64,000 nt of DNA from an uncultured Fidelibacterota bacterium (GCA_902526795.1 CABZMF010000002.1:97199-161198), one strand, 5' to 3'. Counted from the first letter of the stretch, positions 44,103 to 54,144 are shown. Notes: generated from the sequence alone by a model not told the origin. Made by a program: numbers and translations.

Positions 44103-44159
44103 CATTTTTGTATAAATGAACATTTATATAAATTTTGGCATCATTTTTGCATAAATGAA
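44103..44159 (+). promoter_or_regulatory. Two direct 18-base repeats upstream of groES
   Basis: CATTTTTGTATAAATGAA (44103-44120) and CATTTTTGCATAAATGAA (44142-44159) differ at one base and are 39 bases apart, about four helical turns. Each contains the arms CATTT..AAATG. They lie in the only gap before the chaperonin operon, whose leader then reads AAAGGGTAAAAAA-ATG. The HrcA CIRCE box (TTAGCACTC-N9-GAGTGCTAA) is not present. They may bind a heat-shock regulator or be duplicated promoter elements. Confidence 0.5.
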
Positions 44160-44193
44160 AATATGATTTTTTAATAAAATAAAGGGTAAAAAA

Positions 44194-44484
44194 ATGTCAT
44201 TAAAAATTAAACCGCTCGAAGATAGAGTAGTTGTAGAAGCAATGGCTGCCGATGAAACAACAGCTAGCGGAATCATACTTCCAGATACTGCTCAGGAAAA
44301 GCCTCAGCAAGGTACTGTTGTTGTTGTTGGACCAGGAAAAAATAATGAAGATGGTACTACTGGCAAAATGAGCTTAAAAGCTGGAGACGTAGTATTATAC
44401 GGTAAATATTCAGGTACAGAAATCACCTATGAGGGCAAAGATTTGCTAATCATGAGAGAAAGTGATATTCTGGCAATTTTATAA
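44194..44484 (+). CDS. groS: Co-chaperonin GroES
   Basis: 96 residues starting [17 protein letters not shown], with the mobile loop [28 protein letters not shown] that docks on GroEL and [26 protein letters not shown] at the end. Length and motifs are standard. groEL follows ten bases later behind an AAGGAGGAG leader. Confidence 0.97.
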   Translation: MSLKIKPLEDRVVVEAMAADETTASGIILPDTAQEKPQQGTVVVVGPGKNNEDGTTGKMSLKAGDVVLYGKYSGTEITYEGKDLLIMRESDILAIL

Positions 44485-44494
44485 GGAGGAGTAA

Positions 44495-46138
<1,644 letters not shown>

Positions 46139-46170
46139 TGCTAACTTCATTCTATTTTGAAAATAAAATA

Positions 46171-46199
46171 CAAAAACCCTCAATTTTGAGGGTTTTTTG
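46171..46199 (+). terminator. Rho-independent terminator after groEL
   Basis: AAAAACCCTCAA-TT-TTGAGGGTTTTTT: an uninterrupted stem with a two-base centre followed by a T-run, 33 bases after the groEL stop. The A-run on the left makes it symmetrical, but no gene converges on it. Confidence 0.9.
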
Positions 46200-46215
46200 T
46201 TCGTAAAATATCATT

Positions 46216-46725
46216 ATGATTAAAAATAAAGTTTATTTATCTATTGGTTCTAATATTGGTGATAAAGAATCAAATATTGCCTCATCAATAGCTATTCTAG
46301 GTTCATATGTAGAAATTTCTAAAATTAAATCCTCATCTTTTTATAAAACAGAACCTTTGTATAATGAAAATCAACCATCTTTTTTAAATATCGTTTTACA
46401 ATTAGAAACTACTTTTACTGCCTTTCAGCTTTTGGATAAAATTCGTGAAATAGAAAAAATGCTTGGCAGAGATGAAAAAAGAGAAAAAAACCAGCCAAGA
46501 ACTATTGATATTGATATTGTAATTTTTAAGGATAGTTATATTGATACTCCAGAATTACAAATACCTCATCCAGGAGCTATGTTAAGAAAATTTGTATTAA
46601 CTCCTTTGGCTGAGCTAGTACCAGATGAGATTTTTCCTAAAACAAATATTAAAATTGTTGATTTACTTAAAAAGTGTCCTGATACTTCAGTAGTTCAAAA
46701 ATATATAATAAATAAAAAAGCATGA
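46216..46725 (+). CDS. folK: 2-amino-4-hydroxy-6-hydroxymethyldihydropteridine pyrophosphokinase
   Basis: HPPK of 169 residues, transferring pyrophosphate in folate synthesis. YLSIGSNIGDKESNI, FYKTEPLY, FLNIVLQLET, the MLGRDEKREKNQPRTIDIDIVIF signature and IPHPGAMLRKFVLTPLAEL are intact. It starts 17 bases after the groEL terminator and overlaps the nucleoside kinase gene by four bases. Confidence 0.95.
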   Translation: MIKNKVYLSIGSNIGDKESNIASSIAILGSYVEISKIKSSSFYKTEPLYNENQPSFLNIVLQLETTFTAFQLLDKIREIEKMLGRDEKREKNQPRTIDIDIVIFKDSYIDTPELQIPHPGAMLRKFVLTPLAELVPDEIFPKTNIKIVDLLKKCPDTSVVQKYIINKKA

Positions 46726-47363
46726 AAGAGTTAGAAACATACATTGCAATAGAAGGGCCAATTGGCGTTGGAAAAACAAGCCTAGCTGAACTGATTGCAG
46801 ACAAATTAAATGCTAGAAAAGTATTTGAAAAATTTGAAAAAAATCCTTTTCTTAAAGATTTTTATGATGATCCAGAGTCCAATGCATTTCAGACTCAAAT
46901 CTTTTTTCTCCTACAAAGATATCAACAACAACAAAAAGATATTAAACAATTAAATTTGTTACAAAAAGGAGTTGTCTCAGATTATATGTTTGAAAAAGAT
47001 AGACTGTTTGCTGACTTTACTCTTAATTCAAAGGCAGAGTTTAAGCTCTACTGTCATGTGGCTGATATTTTAGAAAAAGATATTGTAAAGCCTGATTTGG
47101 TCGTTTATTTACAAGCTGATACTGCTAGACTAATGAAAAATATTAAAAAAAGAGGCAGAGATTTTGAGAAACATGTTACGCAAGATTATATAAATCAAGT
47201 AAATGAAAGATATCAGGAATTTTTTGTAAACTTTGAGGAGGGACCACTTTTAATAATAAATACAAATAATATAGATTTTGTTGAAAGTTCAGAAGATTTT
47301 GATAACTTATTAAGTGAAATTCATAAGCCACATAAAGGAATAAAATATTTTAATCCATCATGA
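46722..47363 (+). CDS. Deoxynucleoside kinase (dNK family)
   Basis: 213 residues with P-loop IAIEGPIGVGKTSLAE (about 9-24). The DYMFEKDRLFADFTL segment carries the family E/D-R motif, with VYLQADTARLMKNIKKRGRDFEK (LID Arg region) further on. It phosphorylates deoxyadenosine/deoxyguanosine or similar in salvage. The family often sits behind folK in Bacteroidota-like genomes. Substrate cannot be set from sequence alone. Confidence 0.9.
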   Translation: MKELETYIAIEGPIGVGKTSLAELIADKLNARKVFEKFEKNPFLKDFYDDPESNAFQTQIFFLLQRYQQQQKDIKQLNLLQKGVVSDYMFEKDRLFADFTLNSKAEFKLYCHVADILEKDIVKPDLVVYLQADTARLMKNIKKRGRDFEKHVTQDYINQVNERYQEFFVNFEEGPLLIINTNNIDFVESSEDFDNLLSEIHKPHKGIKYFNPS

Positions 47364-47364
47364 T

Positions 47365-47508
47365 ATGTTTAAGTATTTAATAGCAATTTTAATTTTATGG
47401 ATGATTTATCGATTCACAAAAAAAAGAGAAAACAAAATAATTATTAATAAAAATACAAAAATAGATTTTAAAAAAGTAAAAGATGCTGAATTTGAAGATA
47501 ATGAATAA
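47365..47508 (+). CDS. Small single-pass membrane protein, DUF4834-like
   Basis: 47 residues, missing from the ORF track because of length: MFKYLIAILILWMIYRFTKK, then a basic linker, ending KIDFKKVKDAEFEDNE. It has one N-terminal membrane helix and a tail ending in a 'I-(D/E)-(F/Y)-x-x-(V/I)-KDAE(F/Y)' motif that recalls the DUF4834 small proteins of Bacteroidota. The start lies one base after the kinase stop (TGATATG), and its stop lies inside the start region of the next gene (ATGAATAA). The tight packing supports it as a real gene. Function unknown. Confidence 0.68.
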   Translation: MFKYLIAILILWMIYRFTKKRENKIIINKNTKIDFKKVKDAEFEDNE

Positions 47509-48085
47509 AGTAGTATTAATGATATTAGTAGTGATCACTACAACTTTTTTAAATGCACAAGATAAAATGCAAAATATTAATTTTCTTTTTGCAAATAACG
47601 GATATGGTTTTGGTTATGAATACGAAGCATTTAGAAAATCAAATGTTTCAATTGGTGTTGATTTAAGATTTTACGATATCAGAAATGACGAATTTCCAGT
47701 ATATAATCCTTATTATAATCAATTTACAGTTGCAGGAGAAAAAGACATTCTACTATTTCCCATATTTTTTAAAACAAGTTATTATTTATTCGACGGCCAA
47801 ATTGCTAATAGTTTTAGACCTTATCTTACTTTCTCGGTTGGTCCATTTATTGCAGTAGATGGAGACGAAACAATTTCAAGTTTTTCAAAAAAATGGAGAA
47901 GCACTGAATCTCAAACTAATTTAGGTGCGTCATTAGGTTTTGGGGTTAATTTTTCACAATCTTCGGGAAATACTTTATCACTAGGGTTAGGTTATGATTA
48001 TCTGAATGTCGAAAAACCAATTCATTCAAAAGAAGATTTTGGTGGTGGTTACTTATTTTTAAAATATCAGATAAATCGTGAGTAA
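47501..48085 (+). CDS. Outer membrane beta-barrel protein, unknown function
   Basis: About 194 residues. A signal peptide (KVVLMILVVITTTFLNAQ) is followed by alternating hydrophobic/polar strands with many aromatic residues (FGYEYEAF, SIGVDLRFYD, LFPIFFKTSYYLF, LGASLGFGVNF, LSLGLGYDYLNV) and a last strand YLFLKYQINRE. It is consistent with an 8-stranded OmpA/OmpW-size barrel. The ORF track begins at 47483. The ATG at 47501 gives a clean signal peptide and overlaps the preceding stop. It overlaps rsmE by eight bases. Confidence 0.8.
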   Translation: MNKVVLMILVVITTTFLNAQDKMQNINFLFANNGYGFGYEYEAFRKSNVSIGVDLRFYDIRNDEFPVYNPYYNQFTVAGEKDILLFPIFFKTSYYLFDGQIANSFRPYLTFSVGPFIAVDGDETISSFSKKWRSTESQTNLGASLGFGVNFSQSSGNTLSLGLGYDYLNVEKPIHSKEDFGGGYLFLKYQINRE

Positions 48086-48803
48086 TTTTTCTTTTATTGA
48101 TAAAAAAAATATCAAGAATTCAAATTTCTTGCTTGATGAGAGTGAATCACACCATGTTGCTTCTGTCCTAAGACTAAAAGAAAATTCTTATTTGACTTTA
48201 ACAGATGGAAAGGGTTCAGTTTATTACGCAATCATTAATGAGATAAATAAAAAAAATGTCAAAGGAAAAATTTTAAAAAAAGAAAATTTACTTTTTGATC
48301 AAAGTTATTATGTTCATCTAGCTATACCTTTAATAAAAAATAGTAGATTCAAAATAGCTTGTGAAAAATCTGTTGAACTTGGAATCAACGAATTAACCCC
48401 AATTAAATTTGATAAATCCGTAAAATCATCAATAAATCACAATAAAATTCTTCATTCAATTAGATCGGCATGCAAACAAAGTATGAGAGCTTATTTCCCA
48501 AAACTAAATAAACTCACTTCTTTTCAAGAATGGTATGATTCTGATGCAGTTAATATTGTTTGCATCATTGAATCAAAAGCAACCATTCTTGATAAATTAG
48601 ATGTAATTAAAGATGGGTTAAGCAAGAATAATAAAATTAATTTAATTGTAGGTCCTGAAGGCGATTTTTCTAGAAAAGAAAAAAAATTTATAAATGAAAA
48701 AAATTTCATTAAAGTTAACCTTGGAGGAACTATATTAAGGTCTGAAACAGCAATATTATCTTTGGTGTCAATCATTAATGAATTATTGATTAATAATGAC
48801 TAA
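48078..48803 (+). CDS. rsmE: 16S rRNA (uracil-1498-N3)-methyltransferase
   Basis: 241-residue SPOUT enzyme methylating U1498 of 16S rRNA. The N-terminal PUA-like domain (DESESHHVASVLRLKENSYLTLTDGKG) and the knot motifs (RFKIACEKSVELGINELTPI, LIVGPEGDFSRKE, VNLGGTILRSETAILSLVSI) are diagnostic. The start codon is GTG at 48078. Overlaps couple it to both neighbours. Confidence 0.94.
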   Translation: MSNFSFIDKKNIKNSNFLLDESESHHVASVLRLKENSYLTLTDGKGSVYYAIINEINKKNVKGKILKKENLLFDQSYYVHLAIPLIKNSRFKIACEKSVELGINELTPIKFDKSVKSSINHNKILHSIRSACKQSMRAYFPKLNKLTSFQEWYDSDAVNIVCIIESKATILDKLDVIKDGLSKNNKINLIVGPEGDFSRKEKKFINEKNFIKVNLGGTILRSETAILSLVSIINELLINND

Positions 48804-49140
48804 AACAATATTTGAAAAAATTATTTTAAGAGAAATACCAGCAAATGTCCATTATGAAGATAATGAAATTATTGTAATTGATGATATAAATCCAACTGCT
48901 CCAATTCATTTGCTAATAATTCCAAAAAAGAAAATTGAAACATTAAATGATATTAAAGATGACGATTTAAAATTAGTTGGCAGGTTGTTTCAAATTGCAA
49001 AAAATATGGCTTCAAAGTTTGGAATAGATAAAACTGGGTACAGAACCATTTTTAATTGTAATAAAGATGGTGGGCAAACCGTATATCACATTCATTTACA
49101 TTTACTTGGTGGTCGATCTCTTGGATGGCCACCAGGGTAG
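48796..49140 (+). CDS. hinT: HIT family purine nucleoside phosphoramidase (HinT-like)
   Basis: 114 residues, the length of HinT. It has TIFEKIILREIPANVHYEDNEIIVIDDINPTAPIHLLIIPKK and the histidine triad HIHLHLLGGRSLGWPPG with the terminal W-P-P-G of the branch. It hydrolyses AMP-phosphoramidates and aminoacyl-adenylates. smc begins four bases after its stop. Confidence 0.95.
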   Translation: MTKTIFEKIILREIPANVHYEDNEIIVIDDINPTAPIHLLIIPKKKIETLNDIKDDDLKLVGRLFQIAKNMASKFGIDKTGYRTIFNCNKDGGQTVYHIHLHLLGGRSLGWPPG

Positions 49141-49144
49141 AATA

Positions 49145-51250
49145 ATGAACATTACAAAATTAGAAATTTTTGGCTTCAAATCATTTGCAAAAAAAGAAAC
49201 AATTCTTTTCAACAAAGGGATTACTGGAATTGTTGGTCCAAATGGCTGTGGTAAAACAAATATCGTAGATGCCATAAGATGGGTTTTAGGTGAGCAAAAA
49301 ACCAAAAGATTAAGAAGTTCTAAAATGGAAGAGGTTATTTTTAATGGAGCTTCAAATGTAAAGCCTTTGGGTTTATGCGAAGTTTACCTAACAATTGAAA
49401 ATAATAAAGGACTTTTGCCTATTGAATATGACGAGGTGGAAATTGGTAGGAGACTTTATCGTTCAGGTGAAAGTGAATATTTCATTAATAGAAACAACTG
49501 TCGATTAAAAGATATTTCAAATCTATTCGTTGATACAGGTCTAACTTCAGATGCATACTCAGTTATTGAATTAAATATGATAGAGCAAATATTGTCAAAT
49601 AAAGATGATAGTAGAGTACAAATGTTTGAAGAGGCAGCTGGGGTAAATAAGTATAAAGCTAAAAGAAAATCAACCCTTAAAAAATTTGATTTAAATGCAA
49701 GGGATTTAGAAAGAATTGATGACATTATTTTAGAAATCCAAATTCAGGTAAAAGCTTTAGATTTACAACTTAAAAGATTTAAAAGACACAAAAAGCTAAC
49801 TGCTGAATTAAAATCCTTGGAGATAAATTTATCTTCAGCTAGAATAATTGATCTCGATAATATAATTAATCCACTCGAAGTCATGCTAAAAGAAAAAAAT
49901 AAACTATTAAAAAAAAATACCTCGAAAAAGGAAGTTAAAAGTGTTGAATTTGATAGGGCTAGAGACAATTATTTGAAAGAAAAAGAATCACTCTCAAAAA
50001 AGAAAGCTAAAGTTGATAAATTAACAGAAAAGCTACTTTCAGAAATCCAAGAAAAAAATAAAGAATCATCAAAAGGTGTTGGACTTCTAGAAGACGAGCT
50101 TCAAAAAAAAATAAATCAGTTAAATAAATTTGACAATGACTATATCAAAATTGTAACAGATAATGATGTCAATCATAGTTTATCAGATGAAAGCAGAAAA
50201 AAATTCAATGATAAAAATTATACTGTTATTGAAACAGATAAAAAATATGAAAAACTTAAAGCTAGTATTGAAGACTACAAAAATAAAATAGATATTTATA
50301 AGAGAGAGAAAGAATTTGATTTTTCAAAAATGGATGAGTCAATTAAAGATATTCAAGCCAAGATTAATTTAAATAATTTAGATCTTGAACATAAAGAAAA
50401 TGATGTCAATAAAGCATTTATTAAAATGGAATCTATTAGGGCAAAGATGGATTCGGATAAATTTAGCAAAGATGATCTTTTTTATGAGATAAAAGAAGCA
50501 GAAATGAAAATTGCAGAGTCCAAATTAAGAAAGTCTCAAATTATGCAAAATCTTGTTGAAAAATTTGGAAAGGATACAAGTATTATTTCAATTAAAGATT
50601 ACAGTATATCTGATATGGTTTACAGGATTGAAAAAATTAAAAGAAGTATTGAGTCAATTGGTCCTATAAATTGGGCTGTAAAAGATGAACATGAAGAAAA
50701 ATCGGATAGGTTAAAAAACTTATTAAATCAAAAATCAGATTTAATAGATGCAGAAAATAATTTAAAGGAAGCAATAAAAAAAATCGATACTGTTGCTCAA
50801 GATCATTTTTTAGAAACTTTTAATGAAGTGAGTGATAATTTTAAAAAAATGTTTACGGTGTTTTTTAATGGTGGTAAAGGTGCAATAAAGTTATCAGAGC
50901 CTAGTGATCCATTAAATTCTGATATAAATATTTTTGCTCAGCCTCCTGGGAAAAGAAATGACTCATTAAAAATGCTTTCTGCAGGGGAAAAATCATTAAC
51001 AGCAATTGCTTTATTATTTTCAATTTATCAATATAAACCAAGTCCATTTTGTATATTAGATGAAATAGATGCTCCTCTTGATGATATAAACATTAAAAAA
51101 TTTACTGATGTAATTAAAGACTACAGTAGAACCACTCAATTTATTATGGTAACACACAATAAATTAACGATGGAATCTGCAGATTGTATTTATGGAGTTA
51201 CTGCTGAAAAACAGGGAATTTCAAAGTTGATATCTATCGACTTTTCATAA
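49145..51250 (+). CDS. smc: SMC chromosome condensation ATPase, short form without recognisable hinge
   Basis: About 701 residues; bacterial SMC is normally near 1,150-1,200. The N-terminal head is intact (LEIFGFKSFAKKETILFNKGITGIVGPNGCGKTNIVDAIRWVLGEQ, Walker A at about 32-39; NVDTGL-like LFVDTGLTSDAYSVIE; EEAAGVNKYKAKR). The C-terminal head is also intact (LSAGEKSLTAIALLFSIY at about 609; Walker B FCILDEIDAPLDD at about 636). Between them are only about 320-350 residues of charged coiled coil. No Gly-rich globular hinge of about 150 residues is seen. SMC, not RecN/RecF or Rad50, is clear from the heads. The ATG at 49145 is chosen over 49067, which lies within hinT. Confidence 0.9.
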   Translation: MNITKLEIFGFKSFAKKETILFNKGITGIVGPNGCGKTNIVDAIRWVLGEQKTKRLRSSKMEEVIFNGASNVKPLGLCEVYLTIENNKGLLPIEYDEVEIGRRLYRSGESEYFINRNNCRLKDISNLFVDTGLTSDAYSVIELNMIEQILSNKDDSRVQMFEEAAGVNKYKAKRKSTLKKFDLNARDLERIDDIILEIQIQVKALDLQLKRFKRHKKLTAELKSLEINLSSARIIDLDNIINPLEVMLKEKNKLLKKNTSKKEVKSVEFDRARDNYLKEKESLSKKKAKVDKLTEKLLSEIQEKNKESSKGVGLLEDELQKKINQLNKFDNDYIKIVTDNDVNHSLSDESRKKFNDKNYTVIETDKKYEKLKASIEDYKNKIDIYKREKEFDFSKMDESIKDIQAKINLNNLDLEHKENDVNKAFIKMESIRAKMDSDKFSKDDLFYEIKEAEMKIAESKLRKSQIMQNLVEKFGKDTSIISIKDYSISDMVYRIEKIKRSIESIGPINWAVKDEHEEKSDRLKNLLNQKSDLIDAENNLKEAIKKIDTVAQDHFLETFNEVSDNFKKMFTVFFNGGKGAIKLSEPSDPLNSDINIFAQPPGKRNDSLKMLSAGEKSLTAIALLFSIYQYKPSPFCILDEIDAPLDDINIKKFTDVIKDYSRTTQFIMVTHNKLTMESADCIYGVTAEKQGISKLISIDFS

Positions 51251-51333
51251 AATAAATCATTTGTAGTATTCATTACTTTTAAACAAATTACGCCAGTTTT
51301 AATAAAAAAATAAAAAAAGAGAATTATAAATTT

Positions 51334-51966
51334 ATGGCAACGAAAATTAGACTGAAAAGAATTGGTCGAAGAAATAGACCTTTTTATAGAATTATCATTA
51401 TCGATTCGAGAAAAAGAAGAGATGGATCTGCAATTGAGCAGGTTGGCTGGTACAATCCCATCGAAAGTAATAAAGAAAAAAATTATAATCTAAAAGAAGA
51501 TAAAATACTTGAATGGTTAAAGCTTGGCGCTCAAGTCACTGATCCTGTTAATAAGTTAATGAAAAGATCAGGTTTAGCTTACAGATGGCATCTAATGAAA
51601 CAAGGTTTAGCTGAAAAAGAGATTGATAAAGCTATTGAAAAATGGAAAAAAGAAAGAGATAAGGTAATCCAGGATAGAATTAAAGCAAATAAAGCTAAAA
51701 TAGAAAATGCAAAAGCTGAAAAAGCTGCTGCTAAAGTTTCAGAAGAAACTCCACCTGAAGAAGAAAAAGCTGAGGAAGCTCCGGTAGAAGAAGAAAAAGC
51801 TGAAGAAACTCCAGCTAAGGAAGAAAAAGCTGATGAAGCTCCAGCTGAGGAAGAAAAAGCTGATGAATCTCCAGCTGAAGAAGAAAAAGCTGAAGAAGCT
51901 CCAGCTGAGGAAGCTCTAGCTAAAGATGAAAAAGCTGAAGAAGCTCCAGCTGAAGAAGAAAAATAA
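51334..51966 (+). CDS. rpsP: 30S ribosomal protein S16 with long repetitive C-terminal tail
   Basis: 210 residues. The first ~85 are canonical S16 (TKIRLKRIGRRNRPFYRIIIIDSRKRRDGSAIEQVGWYNP..LEWLKLGAQVTDPVNKLMKRSGL). A helical basic linker follows to about residue 140. Then comes an acidic Ala/Pro/Glu/Lys tail of about 70 residues built of ten-residue repeats (APAEEEKADE-like). S16 is usually 80-100 residues; FCB members often carry extensions of about 50-100. The gene opens rpsP-trmD-rplS, in which rimM is missing. Confidence 0.94.
   Translation: MATKIRLKRIGRRNRPFYRIIIIDSRKRRDGSAIEQVGWYNPIESNKEKNYNLKEDKILEWLKLGAQVTDPVNKLMKRSGLAYRWHLMKQGLAEKEIDKAIEKWKKERDKVIQDRIKANKAKIENAKAEKAAAKVSEETPPEEEKAEEAPVEEEKAEETPAKEEKADEAPAEEEKADESPAEEEKAEEAPAEEALAKDEKAEEAPAEEEK
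51748..51966 (+). repeat. 30-base tandem repeats in rpsP
   Basis: About seven imperfect copies of GAAGAAGAAAAAGCTGAAGAAGCTCCAGCT-like 30-base units, each coding ten residues of the type EEEKAEEAPA. One copy is interrupted (EEALAKDEKAEE). All copies keep frame up to the stop codon, so the tail is selected or at least tolerated. The opposite strand yields an Ala/Ser-rich shadow ORF. Confidence 0.88.
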
Positions 51967-51992
51967 TTATTCATTAAAAGTTTTTGAAACAA

Positions 51993-52688
51993 ATGGAAGT
52001 TTTTATCATAACACCTTTTCCAAAAACAATAGATGTGTTAATCGAAAACAATATCATTAATCAAGGTAAGAAAAAAAATCTCTTAAATATTGAAGTTGTA
52101 AATCTTCGTGATTTTTCGGACAATAAATACAAAAAGATAGATGATGAACCTTATGGCGGCGGAAGTGGAATGGTTATGATGTGCAAACCTTTATTTAATG
52201 CGATTGAGTATTGTATTTCGAAATCAAAAAAAAAACCAAAAGTGATTTATCCTTCGCCAAAAGGAAAGTTTTTAAGTCAAAAAATGAGCAGTAATCTTAG
52301 TAAAGAGAAATCACTTATTTTTATTTGTGGTCATTACAAAGGTATTGACGAAAGAGTTATTGAAAAATACGTTGATTTAGAAGTGTCAATCGGAGATTTC
52401 ATAATTTCTAATGGAGAATTATCAACAATGATAATTTTAGATTCAATAGCAAGATTAGTACCTGGAGTTTTAAACGATTTAAATTCTGCAATGACTGATT
52501 CTTTTGTTGACGGTTTATTAGATGCTCCTTATTTTACTCGTCCTGATGAAATTGATGGATTAAAAGTTCCAAAAGTATTATTATCTGGCGATCATAAAGC
52601 AATTGCTAAATGGCGGAATGATAAAAAATTTGAAGTTACAAAAGACAGAAGGCCTGATCTTTTAAATGAAAAAAAAAGTTATGACTAA
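51993..52688 (+). CDS. trmD: tRNA (guanine-37-N1)-methyltransferase
   Basis: About 231 residues, a SPOUT enzyme making m1G37. [38 protein letters not shown], the knot [40 protein letters not shown] and the C-terminal [33 protein letters not shown] are canonical. The ORF track opens at TTG 51984, but the ATG at 51993 gives the family start. It follows rpsP directly; rimM, normally in between, is absent. It overlaps rplS by about 23 bases. Confidence 0.96.
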   Translation: MEVFIITPFPKTIDVLIENNIINQGKKKNLLNIEVVNLRDFSDNKYKKIDDEPYGGGSGMVMMCKPLFNAIEYCISKSKKKPKVIYPSPKGKFLSQKMSSNLSKEKSLIFICGHYKGIDERVIEKYVDLEVSIGDFIISNGELSTMIILDSIARLVPGVLNDLNSAMTDSFVDGLLDAPYFTRPDEIDGLKVPKVLLSGDHKAIAKWRNDKKFEVTKDRRPDLLNEKKSYD

Positions 52689-53001
52689 TACATTGAGAGA
52701 AGATATACCAAATTTTAAAGCCGGAGACGTTCTATCTATTTTTGTCAACGTTAGAGAAGGTCAAAAAGAAAGACAACAGCTTTTTAAAGGGACTGTCATT
52801 TCTAGAAAAGGTTCTGGAATTGCTGAAACGATTACCGTAAGAAAAATTTCTAATGGTATTGGAGTTGAAAGGATTTTTCCAATTCATTCTCCATCAATTG
52901 CATCTATCAAAATTGATAGAGTAAATAAAGTAAGAAGAGCAAAATTATACTATCTACGTGGTTTATCTGGTAAAGCTGCTCGTCTTGCAGAAAAGAAGTA
53001 A
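52666..53001 (+). CDS. rplS: 50S ribosomal protein L19
   Basis: 111 residues. [94 protein letters not shown] is full L19. The usual N-terminal helix ahead of D-(I/V)-P-x-F is very short. The start may be the ATG at 52666 or the in-frame ATG at 52681 ([12 protein letters not shown]). It overlaps the end of trmD either way. Confidence 0.95.
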   Translation: MKKKVMTNTLREDIPNFKAGDVLSIFVNVREGQKERQQLFKGTVISRKGSGIAETITVRKISNGIGVERIFPIHSPSIASIKIDRVNKVRRAKLYYLRGLSGKAARLAEKK

Positions 53002-53004
53002 AGC

Positions 53005-54144
53005 TTGCCTGCAAGATACATTCTATTTGTTCTAAGTTTATCACACATGTCAAACCACATCATTATGATGTTAATACCTAGCATTTACATTAATTTAATT
53101 GAATATTTTTCCCTAATTGCTTCAGAAGTAGGTCTAATATTTGGTGTTGTAAGTTTTTGTTTTGGTGTTGGTTCATTGCCAATGTCTTTTTTATATAATA
53201 AATATGGACCAAAAAAATTAATTGTATTTTCTCAACTTGGAATTTTTATTTCTGCTTTATTGGTTAGTATTTCAAATAATGTTTTAATGTTCTCATTTAG
53301 CAGTATAATATTAGGTCTTTTTGCAAGTATTCATCATCCGGTTTCTTTGACTCTAATTTCAGAAACTTTTGATAAAGATATTGCAAAAGCAAATGCCTTT
53401 CATGGAGTTTTCGGTTCAATTGGAGTTTCACTTGGACCTCTAATATCTTTTTTTGCTTTACAACATTTCAGTTGGCATTATGCATTTATTTTCACAGCAA
53501 TTCTTAATATTTTTTTGCTGCCTCTTTCTTTAAAATTTATTCCAAATACAGAAAAAATGGATATTATTAGCTCGAATGATTTTTATGACAAAAGGCAAAA
53601 CTCAATCTTAACAATATTTTTTATTATTTCGTTTGTAGTTGGCTTATCATTTACGATTTTTAATACATTTATACCTTCTGTGTTCAATATAGATTTTGGT
53701 TCAAATTCTAATTCAATTGTTTCAGCAATAATGTTAACAGGATTTTTAGGACAAATTTTATCAGGATATCTTGGTGACAAATTTGATAGGATTAAATTAC
53801 TTTCTATAGTTTTTCTTTTACTTATACCTCTTTATATATCAATAATTTTTGTTGGAAAAACATTAATTATATTTGTTTCAGTTCTCTTAGCAATTATAAT
53901 GTATTCAATTCAGCCTTTAATTAATTCAATAATAAAAGATATAACTCCCCTTAAAATAAGATCCGTAGTATTTGGTTTAAATTTTTTCTTAATGTTCGGA
54001 CTATCTGGACTTGCAGCATACCTTGGAGGTCTTATAGCAGATAATTATAGTTTTAAATTAATTTTCCCTATATTTTCACTACTGTTTCCGATAGGAATAT
54101 TTTTATTATATTTATTGAAGATGAAAAAAAGGGTTAATGCTTAA
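53005..54144 (+). CDS. Major facilitator superfamily transporter
   Basis: 379 residues with about twelve membrane helices and the MFS loop 2-3 motif in degenerate form (FLYNKYGPKKLIVFSQLG). GLFASIHHPVSLTLISETFDKDIAKANAFHGVFGSIGVSLGPLI resembles the fosmidomycin-resistance (Fsr)/sugar-efflux branch. Substrate is unknown. The start is TTG at 53005, three bases after rplS, and keeps the first helix whole. The stop is followed immediately by yicC. Confidence 0.82.
   Translation: MPARYILFVLSLSHMSNHIIMMLIPSIYINLIEYFSLIASEVGLIFGVVSFCFGVGSLPMSFLYNKYGPKKLIVFSQLGIFISALLVSISNNVLMFSFSSIILGLFASIHHPVSLTLISETFDKDIAKANAFHGVFGSIGVSLGPLISFFALQHFSWHYAFIFTAILNIFLLPLSLKFIPNTEKMDIISSNDFYDKRQNSILTIFFIISFVVGLSFTIFNTFIPSVFNIDFGSNSNSIVSAIMLTGFLGQILSGYLGDKFDRIKLLSIVFLLLIPLYISIIFVGKTLIIFVSVLLAIIMYSIQPLINSIIKDITPLKIRSVVFGLNFFLMFGLSGLAAYLGGLIADNYSFKLIFPIFSLLFPIGIFLLYLLKMKKRVNA

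Noticed and set aside
44037-44193. CIRCE element for HrcA control of groESL
   Set aside because: The TTAGCACTC-N9-GAGTGCTAA pattern is not present in the leader.
49145-51250. Short smc as a pseudogene or two broken pieces
   Set aside because: The frame is continuous and both ATPase halves keep all key motifs, so decay is unlikely; a real deletion or assembly loss remains to be checked.
51579-51992. 137-codon minus-strand ORF rich in Ser/Ala opposite rpsP
   Set aside because: It is the antisense reading of the 30-base repeat tail and has no start signal or family likeness.
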